Source: Tubiluchus corallicola (Eukaryota; Priapulida; Priapulimorpha; Priapulimorphida; Tubiluchidae). Taken from it: DNA of 64,000 bases. The first letter of the stretch is position 1; every line of letters starts with the position of its first letter. A program made the translations under genes and the position numbers. Positions 40,696-52,777 of this stretch are shown in pieces. The stretch spans positions 50,616 to 114,615 of the forward strand of contig JAQGDQ010000674.1 in NCBI GenBank assembly GCA_030141605.1. Reading direction: 5' to 3'. The notes under the pieces are model-generated. The model worked only from the letters and a program-made list of their open reading frames with translations. It did no database searches and was not told the origin of the DNA.

Positions 40696-43600
40696 GAGGG
40701 AGGGAGGGAGGGAGGGAGGTAGAGAGGAGGCAGTATGTTCGCATAAAGCAAAAAAGTTACCTTGGCACGAGGCCCCTCTGGAGGGTGAGGCCCCGAGGAA
40801 GTATCCCCACTTCCCTCCCCTGAAATAGGCCCTGGTTGTAGGTCATGTTTTCAACTGATCTACTATTCTTTTCAGATCGAGAAGATCAGTCCATGTTGAT
40901 AACAGGAGAATCGGGTGCAGGAAAGACAGAAAACACTAAGAAAGTTATCCAGTACTTTGCTCTTATTGCTGCCAGTGGCAGTAAAAAGACAGAGGGTTTT
41001 GGAGCGAAAGGGGTAAGTCTTTGCTGCCAAGAGAGGTTTATGGGAAACGATTCAGCATACAAAATGGCTGTCAGTTTTACTGTATGTCATGTTGTTGAAC
41101 CCTAGTTGAGTTAATTCTAACGTTGCTGTTGTTATGATATTGTTAGATTTCAGATCCTAGAATGTAATCTAGCAAAAGCATACTTGACCGGGAAAGTCTA
41201 ATGCCCATTGGTCAGTGTTTATTATCCGCAGGAAGAAAGTTTCAGTACATTATGCATATTTTGTTCATTAATCAATAGAATGACTAAAATTGGTTAACAA
41301 TTTATTTTCTCTACATTTTGACAATGTTTCCATAGGGTACTCTAGAAGACCAAGTGGTGCAAGCTAATCCTGTGCTGGAAAGTTTTGGAAATGCTAAAAC
41401 TGTGCGAAATGACAATTCTTCAAGATTTGTGAGTAATTTAGTGATTACTGGTTAGTTATCATTGTTGTCGTGGAATTTTTTCTTTATAAGCTTTATAATT
41501 AGCAAAAAAAAAACCCTAAATACAGTTTGCTGATTTCAGGGAAAGTTTATTCGGATTCACTTTGGACCAAGTGGAAAACTCGCAGGAGCTGACATTGAAT
41601 CATGTAAGTTCTGATTCACAAGTCTCTTTTCACATGTAAAACAAGCCACAGTTTTGTTGCTTTTCGTCTTAAGCACTTCGCGTAATAAAGTCTTTTATTT
41701 TTAGATTTGCTTGAAAAGTCTCGAGTTATCCACCAGCAACCACTAGAAAGAAGTTTTCACATTTTCTACCAAATGATGAGTGGTGGAATTGATGGATTCA
41801 AAGGTAACACAGGAGTCCATATTTTCATAATCCTGTCAGTTCTTCATACAGGGTAGTCCGAAAAGGCACCGGTTTTATATCGACTGGCCTGCGGCTGTAA
41901 GTATAAACCACAGTGATTTAGCGGGGACAACAAAACATGTTTGATATACTTTACATTTTCTTTCAGATAAGCTACTCCTCACAGAGGACATTAACTTCTA
42001 TCCCTTTTGCAGTCATGGGAAAACCTACATTGATGGTGTAGACGATTCTCAAGAGTTGAGAGACACAGATGTAAGTGTGTCGTTTAATTAACTCAACAAA
42101 AAAGATAAATAGCGAGTTCAAAAAATAATACAAACAAAATCACAAACAGCACAGAAATTATGTAGCTTAGTTTTTTGAAATTATATGAAAATCAGGTTAA
42201 TAATAAACTAGAAGAATAAACAGTGTGTCTGACCATTTGTCACAGATTATGTTTATTTTGCAGATGGCATTTGACATCCTGGGGTTTTCCGATGACGAAA
42301 AGTGGGACATATACAAGATTGTTGCAGGCGTTACTCATTTTGGTACAATGCAGTTTAAGCAAAGACCCCGCGAAGAGCAAGCCGAGGCAGATGGAACAGC
42401 GACCGGGGAAAAAGTGGCACATTTATTGGGTGTAAATGATGCAGAATTGTACAAGGGACTGTTGAAGCCGAGAATAAAAGTGGGAAATGAGTACGTGAAC
42501 AAGGGACAGACCAAAGACCAAGTGTACTACGCCATTGGTGCCCTGGCAAAGGCAATGTACGACAGGAACTTTAAACAGCTTGTCAAAAGGATCAATGTCA
42601 CGCTTGCTACTAAAATCAAGAAACAATTCTTTATCGGTGTATTGGACATAGCTGGCTTCGAAATTTTTGACTTTAATGGATTTGAGCAGCTCTGCATCAA
42701 CTTTACCAATGAGAAGCTACAACAATTCTTCAATCACCACATGTTCATTCTAGAGCAAGAAGAATATAAGCGTGAAGGAATCGAATGGACCTTCATGGAT
42801 TTTGGCATGGACTTGCAGGCATGTATTGATCTCATTGAAAAACCAATGGGCATCTTCGCCATCCTTGAAGAAGAATCCATGTTCCCAAAAGCAACAGACA
42901 AGACATTTTTAGCAAAACTACAGGACAACCACTTGGGCAAGAGCAGTAATTTCATTAAGCCAAAGCCTCCAAAAGGCAACCAAGCAGAAGCTCATTTTGG
43001 CATCGTTCATTATGCTGGCACAGTTCCATATAATATTACCGGTTGGTTAGAAAAGAACAAAGATCCTCTCAATGACACCGTAGCTGAGCTGATGGCCCGT
43101 TCTCACAACAGTCAACTTCTACCACTCCTCTTTCAGGATAAACTTGTTGTAGAGGAAGACACAGGTGGAAAAGGGAAGCGGAAGAAAGGGTCAGGATTCA
43201 TCACAGTGTCTGCTTTGTATCGGGTAAGATGCCATTAGATTAGAAATTCAGAAAAACAAGGTAAAAGACAATTTAGGAAGCAGACGACTGAATCTAACTC
43301 ACTTAGCTTTTAAAGTGCAGTATTTGAACTTGTGATTAATGCAAATACTTTTAATTTTTCATGCAAATTCTTCTTCTAGGAGTCACTGAACAAGTTAATG
43401 ACAACATTGAGAGCAACGGCACCACATTTTGTGCGTTGCATCATCCCAAATGAGAACAAGGAGGGTGGAGTACTTGATGCTGCCCTGACAATGCATCAGC
43501 TCACTTGTAATGGTGTTTTAGAAGGCATTCGTATTTGCCGCAAGGGCTTCCCCAATAGGTTGCTTTATGGAGACTTTAAGCACAGGTGAGCAATACGACT

Positions 43601-45382
43601 ACTTCAAGAATTTTTTTACTTAATTTACTTTATTGCTGGAAACTAGACTTAATGTCTTTGAAGATGAATATGAGTAAATAGTAACAAGATAAAATGTTTA
43701 ACTGGAATTACTTCATTTTTGTTACAAGGTTTTAATGTAGTTCCTGTAAGGAAGTTTAATAAAAACACACATTTGATTGTTTTAGATATCAAATTTTGGC
43801 GCCAAATGCCATACCTACTGGATTTGCTGATGGAAAGAACATTGCAAGCAGTCTGCTCACTGCTCTCGAATGGGATCCAGCAGAGTTCAGACTTGGTCAC
43901 ACAAAGGTGTTCTTCAAAGCAGGAGCACTGGGTAGACTGGAAGAGATGCGAGAAGACCGCATTACTAGGATCATGACACTCGTGCAGGCTTGGATCCGAG
44001 GCAAACAGATGAGGGAAGAGTTTGTTAGGATGAAAGCGCAACGACTTGGCATGATTGTTGTCCAGCGCAACGTACGCAAGTACATCCAGTGCCGTAACTG
44101 GCCATGGTGGAAGCTGTACGTGAAAGTGAAACCGCTGCTGTCCGTCGCCAAGCAGGAGGATGAAATAAAGAAGATGGAAGCCACCATGACTGAGCTGAAG
44201 ACCAACCTGGAGAAGGAAACAAAGATTCGAACAGAAGCCGAAGCCGCTGTACTGAAGCTGACACAAGAAAAGAATGAGCTGTATTCTCAAGTCCAAAGCA
44301 ACATGGAAACCATAGCTGACATTGAAGAACGGGCCACAAAACTCATCTCGCAAAAACAGGACATGGAAGCTCAGATACAAGATCTGAAGGAACGCTTGGC
44401 AGAGGAAGAAGAAAATAGTGCTTCAATGAGCGAACAAAAACGAAAAGGTGAAAGTGAAATTGCAGATCTGAAGGAAAACATAGAAGGATTAGACCGCAAC
44501 ATCAAGAAATTAGAGAGCGAAAAAGCTTCAAAAGAGCACAATATTCGCCAGCTAAATGAAGAGATACTGCGTCAAGAAGAGCTGCTTAATAAAACAAACA
44601 AGGAGAAGAAAAGTGCCCAGGAAACTGTAACAGTAAGTCATTTATTACATTTTTGCAAGCTTAGCTAACCATGTCTTTACAATATAGCTGTTGTAACGTC
44701 TTGGCAACATTTGTAACATTGTTAGAAACTTTATAGAACATTTTACAAATTAAAATTATTAAAGATTTCATAAATCTTTCTTGCTTATTAATCTGTTTAT
44801 TCACAAAGACTGCTGCCATGATAAGTCTAGATGATGTAACGCCTCGTGGCTTGCCCGCTAAAAACAGTGAGGGGAAACCTTAGTGAGCACAAACATTAAA
44901 ATATAAACCATAGATAAGAGCACGTCACAGCTGATGTGTGTAGCTTTTATCCATGTTTATTAACGATGATAATGACAGATGTATTACATCCGTCTTACAG
45001 CGACTGCAAGAAGACTTACAGAAGGAAGAAGATAAAGTGAATCACTTGAATAAAGTCAAAGCCAAGTTAGAGCAATCTCTTGATGAGCTAGAAGACTCCC
45101 TGGAACGAGAGAAGAAAATTCGAGGCGACACCGAGAAAGCCAAGAGGAAAGTGGAAGGAGATCTGAAGATGACACAGGAGGCTGTGGAAGATCTGGAGAG
45201 AGCAAGGAAAGAGTTAGAGGAAGCTGCGCGCAGGAAGGATAAAGACATGGCCTCATTAAATAGTAAAATTGAGGATGAACAGAGTGCAGCTCACCAGTTG
45301 CAGAAAAAGATCAAAGAACTTCAGGTAAGATAATAAGATGGACTAGGTGGAAGAGACTAATCTGGTCAATACTCTTTTATTG

Positions 45383-45421
<39 letters not shown>

Positions 45422-48400
45422 CAGGATTCTTTATATAACCGGATTTATGTAATTAATTTAGGTGTGAGCCTGTAGTGAATCATCAGTAGGGGTGAGCATC
45501 GAACGTTCCAGTTCGAATTCGATTCGGACGAGTTTTTTTAGTTTGAACTCGATTCGAATCCAAAACTATAGATTCGAATAATTCAGCACTTCAATCACAT
45601 ATGTTCCTGATCACTAAAACGATTGAAACATCATGCAATTAGCATAAATTAGCAGTGATTTCTGTGCACAATTTTAAACAAATTACTAGTGGTTTTATTG
45701 TAGAACAAAAGCTAGTGATACATATGATCTTTGTAAGACTATTTTTTACTGGTGGTTCGAAAACTTGTTCGAAAACCGTTCAATCTCAATTCAAATTCGG
45801 TTCGAATTCGAAACACTGAAGTTCGATTCGATTCGAATTCGAAAGTCACAAATTTGGTTCGATTCGAATTCGCTTTCTGGTAGAGAATGCTCACCCCTAA
45901 TCGTCAGGTATTTATTTTAAAACTGAGTTAAACTGATATATTTTTATTCGACACCTCCCTGTATACTGTCATTTTATATATAAGAGGATATGGATGATGA
46001 AGATTTTTATTATGAAGGCATGCAATACTAGTAGGCCAGTTTCAAATATAGAGTAACGTATGTGGGAAATTGTTTCATATTTTTGACCATGTATTGTTTA
46101 TAGACGCTCAAAAAACACCAATAAAAACATTTAAAAGTACAATTTAAATGGCCGTGTTAACCTGCAATTTTAATTCATTTAGACTAGAATAGAAGAACTA
46201 GAGGAGGAATTAGAAGCGGAGAGAATGTCACGTGCCAAGGTGGAAAAACAGCGAGCAGATCTCTCGCGAGAAATAGAAGAAACAACAGAACGTCTAGAAG
46301 AAGCTGGCGGCGCTACCACAGCCCAAGTAGAGCTGAACAAAAAGCGGGAAGCAGAATTGTCAAAGCTGCGACGTGACCTGGAAGAGTCGGCTCTAGAGCA
46401 CGAAGCAATAGTTTCCTCCCTTCGCAAGAAGCACAATGACGTCATAGCAGAGCTTGGAGAGCAGCTTGATCAGGCACAAAAAGCAAGGGCCAGGTAGAAA
46501 TTTAATTATCGTACGTAGCGCTAATTCATTTTACAGTGCAAGACTAATAACAGTTGTCTTACACAAGATTACACGAGATTACATTACGCAAAAGTCCAAT
46601 AGACTAACTTTGGCCAAATTTTGAAGGACATCGGATTTTGGGGCCAGTGTTAAGATGCATATTTTCCTCGGAAAACGTACATCTTCTCATACTGCACATA
46701 AGTGCATATTTTATAACACACCACAAGCAGTTACTTTGCCCAGTATTATACAAGCGCCATAGGTACTACACCACAAGCAGTTATGCGGGCTGTTTCGGTA
46801 TAAGAGCTAAGCAAATACCAGTAAATAACAGGAACTAAGTAATTAGTGTAACAGTGCCATTAACACACCACAAGTAATTATCTGCTGCACTGTATGATGC
46901 ATATATAAGCATTAAACAACCATAGATCCATCATAGAGATATGCGGGGCCGATTTATCAGGCTAGAGCATTGTAATTTTTTGATGTCTGGCATTAGAGCT
47001 TTAAGGCAAGTTTTCCGAAATCATGTCTATGCATCTGTTCCACCAAAAAGAATTATCCACCAATCATTTGCCAAGAATATCTTCGAGTAAAATGATGTAT
47101 AAATTCTACTTATTGCTCATACAAAAATGCTAAACATAGGAGAAATTTCAACATACGACTACATTATTTTAGAGATTTTACAACTTATTCACACTGAGCA
47201 CGTTCATTGCAGGGTTGAAAAAGAAAGAGGACAAGCTAAAAACGAAAATGACGATCTGAAAGCAAACATGGATCAACTGAGAAAAAATAAGGTAAAATTC
47301 TTCACTCCTTCATGGTTTACCAGAGTAGTTAGTATCAATCTAATCATGGCATCATATCGTAATGACTGTTGTTACATACAAATTCAGTTTATACTGTTGC
47401 ATCAAAAATCAGTTTCTTCATTTCGCAGGATCAAGTGGAGAGACTGGTCAAAACTCTCGAAGGTCAGCTGTCCGAGGCAAATGCCAGACTTGATGAATCG
47501 ACACGCACAATAACAGACCTGCAAGGGCAGAAGGGACGGCTTAATAATGAAGTGAACGAACTCCAGCGACAAGTGGAGGACAACGAGTCTCAGATCAATC
47601 AGCTGAACAGAGCGAAGGCTCAGTTGCAAGCTACGGCAGCAGAGGCAAGGACCACAGCTGAGGAAGAAACTAGGGTTGGTTACATTGACGAATGCTTTAC
47701 TTTGACAGATTTGCAGTTCTTAGGAGGAAATGTTGTCTGTAAAAGCATTTTGCACTATAAAAATTTTTAACTTGTTTTGCTAAAACTAATTGGCCGCTGG
47801 AATATTTAACTAAAACAAGTCGTAAATATGTAAGATAGATGTAGGGAAGGTTCACATATATGGCCTTTGGATATCTTTTACAGCTGAAGATCAACCTGCA
47901 AGGTCAATTAAGAAACTGCCAACATGATTTGGATCAAGCCAAGGAGCAGCTCGAAGAAGAATCGGACGCTAAGTCTGCGGTGGAGCGACAACTCGCCAAG
48001 ATGACCAGTGACTACAATGCCCTACGCACGCGTGTGGAAAGTGAAGGACTTGGCGGTGGTGGACTAGAAGCAGAAGAAATCAAGTAAGTGAGAATGTTGT
48101 GAGGCAATTCGGTGCAATGCAAAACTTTATAGAGAAATATAAGTTATTTGTATAAGCCACCTCTCAAAATAGTTTTAGTCATGTGCATATTGACATTGAT
48201 GAAATGGTGCTTTTGTTGCTTACAGGAGAAAGATGCAGGCAAAACTTGCTGACTCTGCCGACCAACTTGAGGCAGCCATGGCAAAAATTGCTTCCTTGGA
48301 GAAGGCCAAAGCTCGTATTAGCAATGACTTGGAAGACATGTCTATTGAGGTAGAGAGAGCAACTGCACTGGCTAGTGCAGCAGAGAAGCGTCAACGCAAC

Positions 48401-51400
48401 TTTGACAAGACAATTGCAGAATGGAAACAAAAAACCGACGATCTTTCTTCGGAACTGGAAGCATCGCAGAGAGAGTGCCGCGGCATCTCCACTGAACTAT
48501 TTAAATCAAAAGCCATTGAAGCCGATGCACAGGATGTGGCAGAACATTTGAAAAGGGAAGTCAAAAATCTGACAGATGAGATAAAAGATTTGACAGATCA
48601 GCTAGGTGAAGGAGGCAAAAGTGTGCACGAACTTGATAAAGCAAGAAGACGTCTTGAACTGGAAAAAGACGAACTACAATCAGCACTAGAAGAGGCTGAA
48701 GCAGCACTAGAGACGGAGGAACAGAAAGTGGTGCGAGGCGTTTTGGAAGTTCAACAACTGAGACAAGAAATTGACAGACGTCTAGCCGAGAAAGATGAGG
48801 AATTTGAGACAACGCGTAGGAATCACCAACGTGCCATCGACTCCATGCAAGCTAGTCTGGAGGCAGAATCCCGTGGCAAGATGGAAGCTATGAAAATGAA
48901 AAAGAAACTCGAAAGTGACATTAACGAACTAGAAGTATCGCTTGACTCGGCCAATCGTCAAAATGCAGATGCACAGAAGACCATCAAGAAGCTTCAAGCA
49001 CACATCCACGATCTTGAGAACCAGATAGAAGAGGAACAACGGGTGAGAGAAGAGGTACGAGAGCAATTAAATCTTAGCGAGCATCGATGCAATGCCATAT
49101 CTTCAGAGCTTGAGGAAGTGCGCTCCTCACTCGATCAATCAGAGCGAAACCGACGTGCCGTCCAGGGAGAACTTAACGAAACAAATGATCGTATCAATGA
49201 CCTTTCTGCACAGGTAACGTCTGTTAGTCAAGCAAAGAGAAAACTGGAGGGCGATATCACTACAATACAAGCCGATTTGGACGAAACTCACAGCGAGCTA
49301 AAAACTGCCAATGAAAAATCGATGACCGCAATTGCCGATGCAGCTAGACTGGCCGAAGAGTTGCGTGTCGAACAGGATCATTCGAACAACCTGGAAAAAG
49401 TCCGCAAATCCATGGAACAACAAATTAAGGACTTACAGGTGCGACTTGACGAGGCAGAGGCAAATATGCTAAAGGGAGGAAAGAAGCTGATCGCTAAACT
49501 AGAGCAGCGCTGTCGCAGCCTGGAGGGAGAGCTAGAAAACGAACAGCGCCGCTTTAGCGAAATGCAGAAGAAGAATCGTCAAAGTGACCGTCGCATCAAG
49601 GAACTTCAGTACACGGTTGAGGAAGACAAGAAGGCACAGCAACATCTGCAAGACATGATCGAGAAGCTGAACGGCAAGATCAAGATGTACAAGAAACAGA
49701 TAGAGGAAGCTGAAGAGGTGGCTAACATGAATCTTGCCAAATTCCGCAAGGCCCAGGTGGAGCTAGAGGAAGCTGAAGCTCGAGCAGATGATGCAGAAAC
49801 TGGTCTGGCAAAGCTACGAGCACAAGCTCGATCCGGCGGAATGCTTGCAGCTCGAAGCGGAGCATCCGTAAGTACATATGGTTAAAGGAAAACTGGTTGA
49901 TTTGTCATATACTAACTAATTTTCAAGTCCGATGAAATGTTTAACACAATTAATACTGCAAAAGCGTTTCTAATAATTGAATAAGAGATTAAAAACTACA
50001 TTAACGGCGGGCGAGCCTAATTATTGATGACATCACAAACTAACATTATTTTCAACAGCAAAAATATTCCACAAGCGTGTTGCACGTGTTTGCGAAAGCG
50101 AAAATTAAAATACAGTGCTAGTGTAAGATATTCAGTGTCTTGTACTAAAACTAGGCAAGTTTTAAGGTAAAATTCACATTTCAAATTTATCACTGCATGA
50201 GCTGTCGAACACGTGTAGTGCATCACAAGGTAACACATCTGAACAGAGAGGTACAACACCTATTTTTGTGCAATGCATAAGATTTCTGAAAGCCCGTCTA
50301 ACTAGTGAATGGCGAAATGCATGTAGCAGCAAAGAACTAGTGGCGCAAACACGAAATTGTGTTTGTGCGGTAATAACTCTTTCACGTAAGTCATTTCCTT
50401 TCAATTTTTTTTAAAAAGTAGATTGTTTTGATCAACAGTATAGGATTATATCCGGTTTTTGCTTTAAACGATCAATACCTGCTCCACTGGAACAACCCAA
50501 CCATGTTGCACTGTTCCTTCCACATACTTGAACTGACTTAAAAAGTCAATCTTGAACGACTTTTAAAATTTTTTATCTAATTCTAAAAATTCACTAGGAA
50601 GTTCTAATGGTTATACATTTAGCCATTGATTCAAAACTATTCTGCCTGTCTACAAATATGGCGAAACATTTCATTAGCTATATGGGACCAGTCCTATGGA
50701 ATAGACTAAGCCGCAATTCAAAATGTAGTCACTCCCTTTCAACTTTTAAAAAAATCGACAGAAAAGAAATATTTCAAAAGTATTGAGAGTAACACAATTT
50801 CATAATGGTAATCACCTGCATTCTTTTCCATAGTAATCTTAATAAAACGTGACTATGCTCAACAGGTTACTGAACACCTTATAATCATGATCACAGTTTT
50901 TCTTAGTTCTCGCTCCATTTCATCTTTCATTCACTACTTCCCCCCCCCCACTTTTATGTATATATTATCATTATTTCAATTATTAATACTTTCTTTAAGA
51001 TTTCCACGTACAGTTTGGCCTGTCAAGCTATGCTTTTAGGCTCAAACTGTATGCATCAAAATTACTCTGTAATGTAATTTGCTCATGTACATGCTGCATA
51101 AGAATCTCTTTTGTAATTTCTGGATAATATTGCATTTATATTTATATTTATTCAGTGAAACTATCTGTATTTTTATTATAACTGTTAGATGCAGAGTGGA
51201 AATAAATAAACTTATAACTTATAAATTCCGATCAGTTAAAAAACATGAAAAATTTTAAATAATAGTTTATCAAAACAAAGTCTTCTTTTTACCAATAAAA
51301 CTGATGTTTTCTCAGGCCGTGGAAATTTTCTGAATAGCAACGTCTTTCTTCAAAAATTACAATATTCAAACATTCCTACAGGAAAAATGTTTCAAATTTA

Positions 51401-51561
51401 CATGGTCTCACAGTAACTGCAGCACTTGATAGTTGTACCACACCACTTAGCAAACAAACAAAAGTACTGTAATTTGTACTATCATTTAATTTGTGATTCT
51501 TAACGATCACTTTTGTTTTTAGGGACACGGCCGACGCCCTAGAATTGAAGACGACGAGTAG
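37294..51561 (+). CDS. Muscle-type myosin II heavy chain, complete, 18 coding exons
   Basis: This is the actin-based motor of thick filaments. Exons: 37294-37515, 38319-38462, 40057-40213, 40876-41012, 41336-41428, 41540-41603, 41705-41803, 41967-42070, 42264-43223, 43380-43585, 43786-44632, 45001-45324, 46183-46493, 47213-47291, 47429-47674, 47884-48083, 48226-49867 and 51523-51561. Together 5874 nt, 1957 residues, all phases matching. Start: CCACC|ATG with an in-frame TAG 12 nt upstream. Visible: SH3-like [12 protein letters not shown]-loop GESGAGKT (185-192); switch I NDNSSRFGKF; switch II DIAGFE (468-473); lysine-rich loop 2 [12 protein letters not shown] (641-652); [10 protein letters not shown]; converter and two IQ regions ([29 protein letters not shown]); heptad-repeat rod from ~850 to ~1930; short tailpiece ending [19 protein letters not shown] and [16 protein letters not shown] mark the striated-muscle class, not the non-muscle class. 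No duplicated alternative exons seen. Confidence 0.96.
37662..38078 (+). mobile_element. hAT-like MITE with internal (AG)n, myosin intron 1
   Basis: Starts CAGGGCGTATTTCAG and ends CTGAAATAGGCCCTG. An exact 8-bp duplication, GCTGTAAG, lies at 37654-37661 and 38079-38086. The internal (AG)n microsatellite spans 37891-37966. GC-rich ends contrast with the AT-rich intron. Confidence 0.9.
38503..39182 (+). mobile_element. TTAA MITE (second family), myosin intron 2
   Basis: Runs from TTAATGTACAAGAAAACTC to GGTACCCCTTTTCTTG...TTAA. It is collinear with 56101-56775, including GATTTACGTTGTGCGTATAT, GACGTCATGTAATGGCG and AAGGCGATTTTTCTGAAACC. It begins about 40 bp after the exon-2 donor at 38463. Confidence 0.7.
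39587..39830 (+). mobile_element. tRNA-Gly-like SINE, myosin intron 2
   Basis: The 74-nt head (39587-39660) has A box TAGCTCAATGG (39594-39604) and B box GGTTCAATTCC (39637-39647). Its anticodon arm is CTCGC-TTCCCAC-CCGGG (anticodon CCC), very like tRNA-Gly. The acceptor stem is imperfect. A non-tRNA body follows (AAATGGTACCGCTGGTTC, GACCACCTTGAAAATAAGC) with an ATTATTATAATTAATG tail. So a SINE, not a tRNA gene. Confidence 0.7.
40372..40834 (+). mobile_element. hAT-like MITE with internal (AG)n, myosin intron 3
   Basis: Perfect 15-bp TIRs CAGGGCCTATTTCAG/CTGAAATAGGCCCTG and an exact 8-bp duplication GTTGTAGG (40364-40371, 40835-40842). Same family as 37662-38078. The internal (AG)n/(GGGA)n runs 40612-40725. 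It ends 40 bp before the exon-4 acceptor. Confidence 0.92.
45388..45420 (+). repeat. (GT)n microsatellite
   Basis: About 16 GT dinucleotides in myosin intron 12. Confidence 0.9.
45487..45899 (+). mobile_element. hAT-like MITE, myosin intron 12
   Basis: Ends TAGGGGTGAGCAT and ATGCTCACCCCTA. Flanks ATCATCAG (45479-45486) and ATCGTCAG (45900-45907) match at 7 of 8 bases. Interior collinear with 30883-31236 plus an extra TTCGAATTC-rich block. Confidence 0.85.
46494..47212. other. Myosin intron 13, nothing recognised
   Basis: AT-rich; an ACACCACAAGCAGTTA motif recurs three or four times near 46720-46880. No gene or transposon ends seen. Confidence 0.4.
49882..50467 (+). mobile_element. TTAA MITE monomer, last myosin intron
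   Basis: TTAA at both ends (49882-49885, 50464-50467). Left TTAAAGGAAAACTGG, right CCGGTTTTTGCTTTAA. The core has TGATGACATCACAAACTAAC and CTAACTAGTGAATGGCG. It begins about 14 bp after the exon-17 donor (49868) and is the clearest single unit of the family that also forms the palindromes. Confidence 0.8.
50665..51225 (+). mobile_element. LINE 3' end (ORF2 C-terminus and 3'UTR)
   Basis: The frame reads [29 protein letters not shown], stop, matching the usual C-terminus of LINE polymerases (GP..WN.LP......SL.TFK). An AT-rich 3'UTR follows and ends GGAAATAAATAAACTTATAA. The 5' part is absent. Confidence 0.75.
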
Positions 51562-51926
51562 ACATCCGGAAGGGGACAAGTTGGATACGATTCTAGTCAA
51601 GTTATTCAATTAACTTTTGCTCTTAGATTACAACTAACAACAACGGTGTATGATGACTTATTTTGCTGAATGTTGTTCTACCAAATTTCATCTTATGGCT
51701 GCTCAAAATCCAACACGCACGATTCCATTAAGAAACATACTCTGTACAGCGAAATGTTCACTAACGTCACAAATTTACAGTAATCATGTTGCTGAACTTT
51801 CTTTACAAGACATTATGGCAACCTTGAGTTAAAATTGTATCAGATTCTCACTAAAGTCATTCTAGTCGTTTGAAGAAGCTGAAGTTTGATCACGATAAAA
51901 CAAGTGTAGAAGAAATGTTTCTAGAT

Positions 51927-51932
51927 AATAAA
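51927..51932 (+). terminator. Polyadenylation signal candidate for the myosin gene
   Basis: AATAAA about 365 bp after the stop codon at 51559-51561, the first canonical signal downstream. Confidence 0.55.
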
Positions 51933-52186
51933 TAGTCAATTTGCAATTATTATTGTTTGCAATGCTCTTTTTATTAAAGCATATTCTTACAACTATGTAC
52001 AAAGCTGAATATATACAGAATATTATTATTGTTAACATTGCACTGGGTAAATTCGCTGCAGCGAGATACGATTTCAGCTGCGTCAAAACTGCATTAAGTA
52101 GCATTTACCACTCGGAATATATCCGGATATTAGACGTCCGGAATATGTCTATGTTATGTAGATGCAGAATAGATAAAATCTGTTTA

Positions 52187-52514
52187 CAGTCTACCCTCGT
52201 TAAGCCGGACTAATTGGGGGGGGGGGGTCCGGTTTAGCCGATTGTCCGATTTATCCGATATGCCTATATATGGTCTATATTATACAGGAATAATCACCTT
52301 AATAAGGCCTATATACATTGCACTATATACTATGCTGTATATTACTTTAAAATAGTTAACCTGTGAGGATAAAGAAATTATTGTACAGTTGGTAGGCCGT
52401 GTTGTGTTTAGCGCTCCGGCTCGGATGGAAATCGGTCAGTTTCCTTTACCACGGATGACGTCCGTCTTATCCGATATCCGGGCTAACGGGGTCCGATTTA
52501 ACGAGGGTCGACCG
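52187..52514 (+). mobile_element. Pogo/Tigger-like MITE, intact ends
   Basis: TA-flanked. Starts CAGTCTACCCTCGTTAAGCC, ends TTTAACGAGGGTCGACCG. Collinear with the right part of 3978-4430 (GGTAGGCCGTGTTGTGTTTA). It lies between the convergent myosin and PIK3R4 3' ends. Confidence 0.8.
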
Positions 52515-52777
52515 TATATTGTTTTCAATGCACCTGTATATCAGACTTGCGTTATGCGTTATTTTTTCTGCAGCTATTTCCTATTGATGGACAGCGCATA
52601 ACACATTCCGGATGTGTGGTAAACACCAACTTACTGGCAATAAGCGGATATCATAATTACACAAGCTCTACTTCACTTTAGATAGAAACTTTATAAAGTT
52701 TGAAGTGCCAGTCTGTTAATTGCAGCAAATATATGATCTCATTTGTGAATATAGACCATTCAAGTGAACATTAAAAT

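Noticed and set aside
43649-44380. 243-codon minus-strand open frame
   Set aside because: Antisense shadow of the myosin converter/rod exon; codon structure follows the myosin frame.
37294-51561. Non-muscle/smooth-muscle myosin II (MYH9/10/11 type)
   Set aside because: Motor signatures ([41 protein letters not shown], loop 2 [12 protein letters not shown]) fit the striated-muscle class, and the non-muscle tailpiece is absent.
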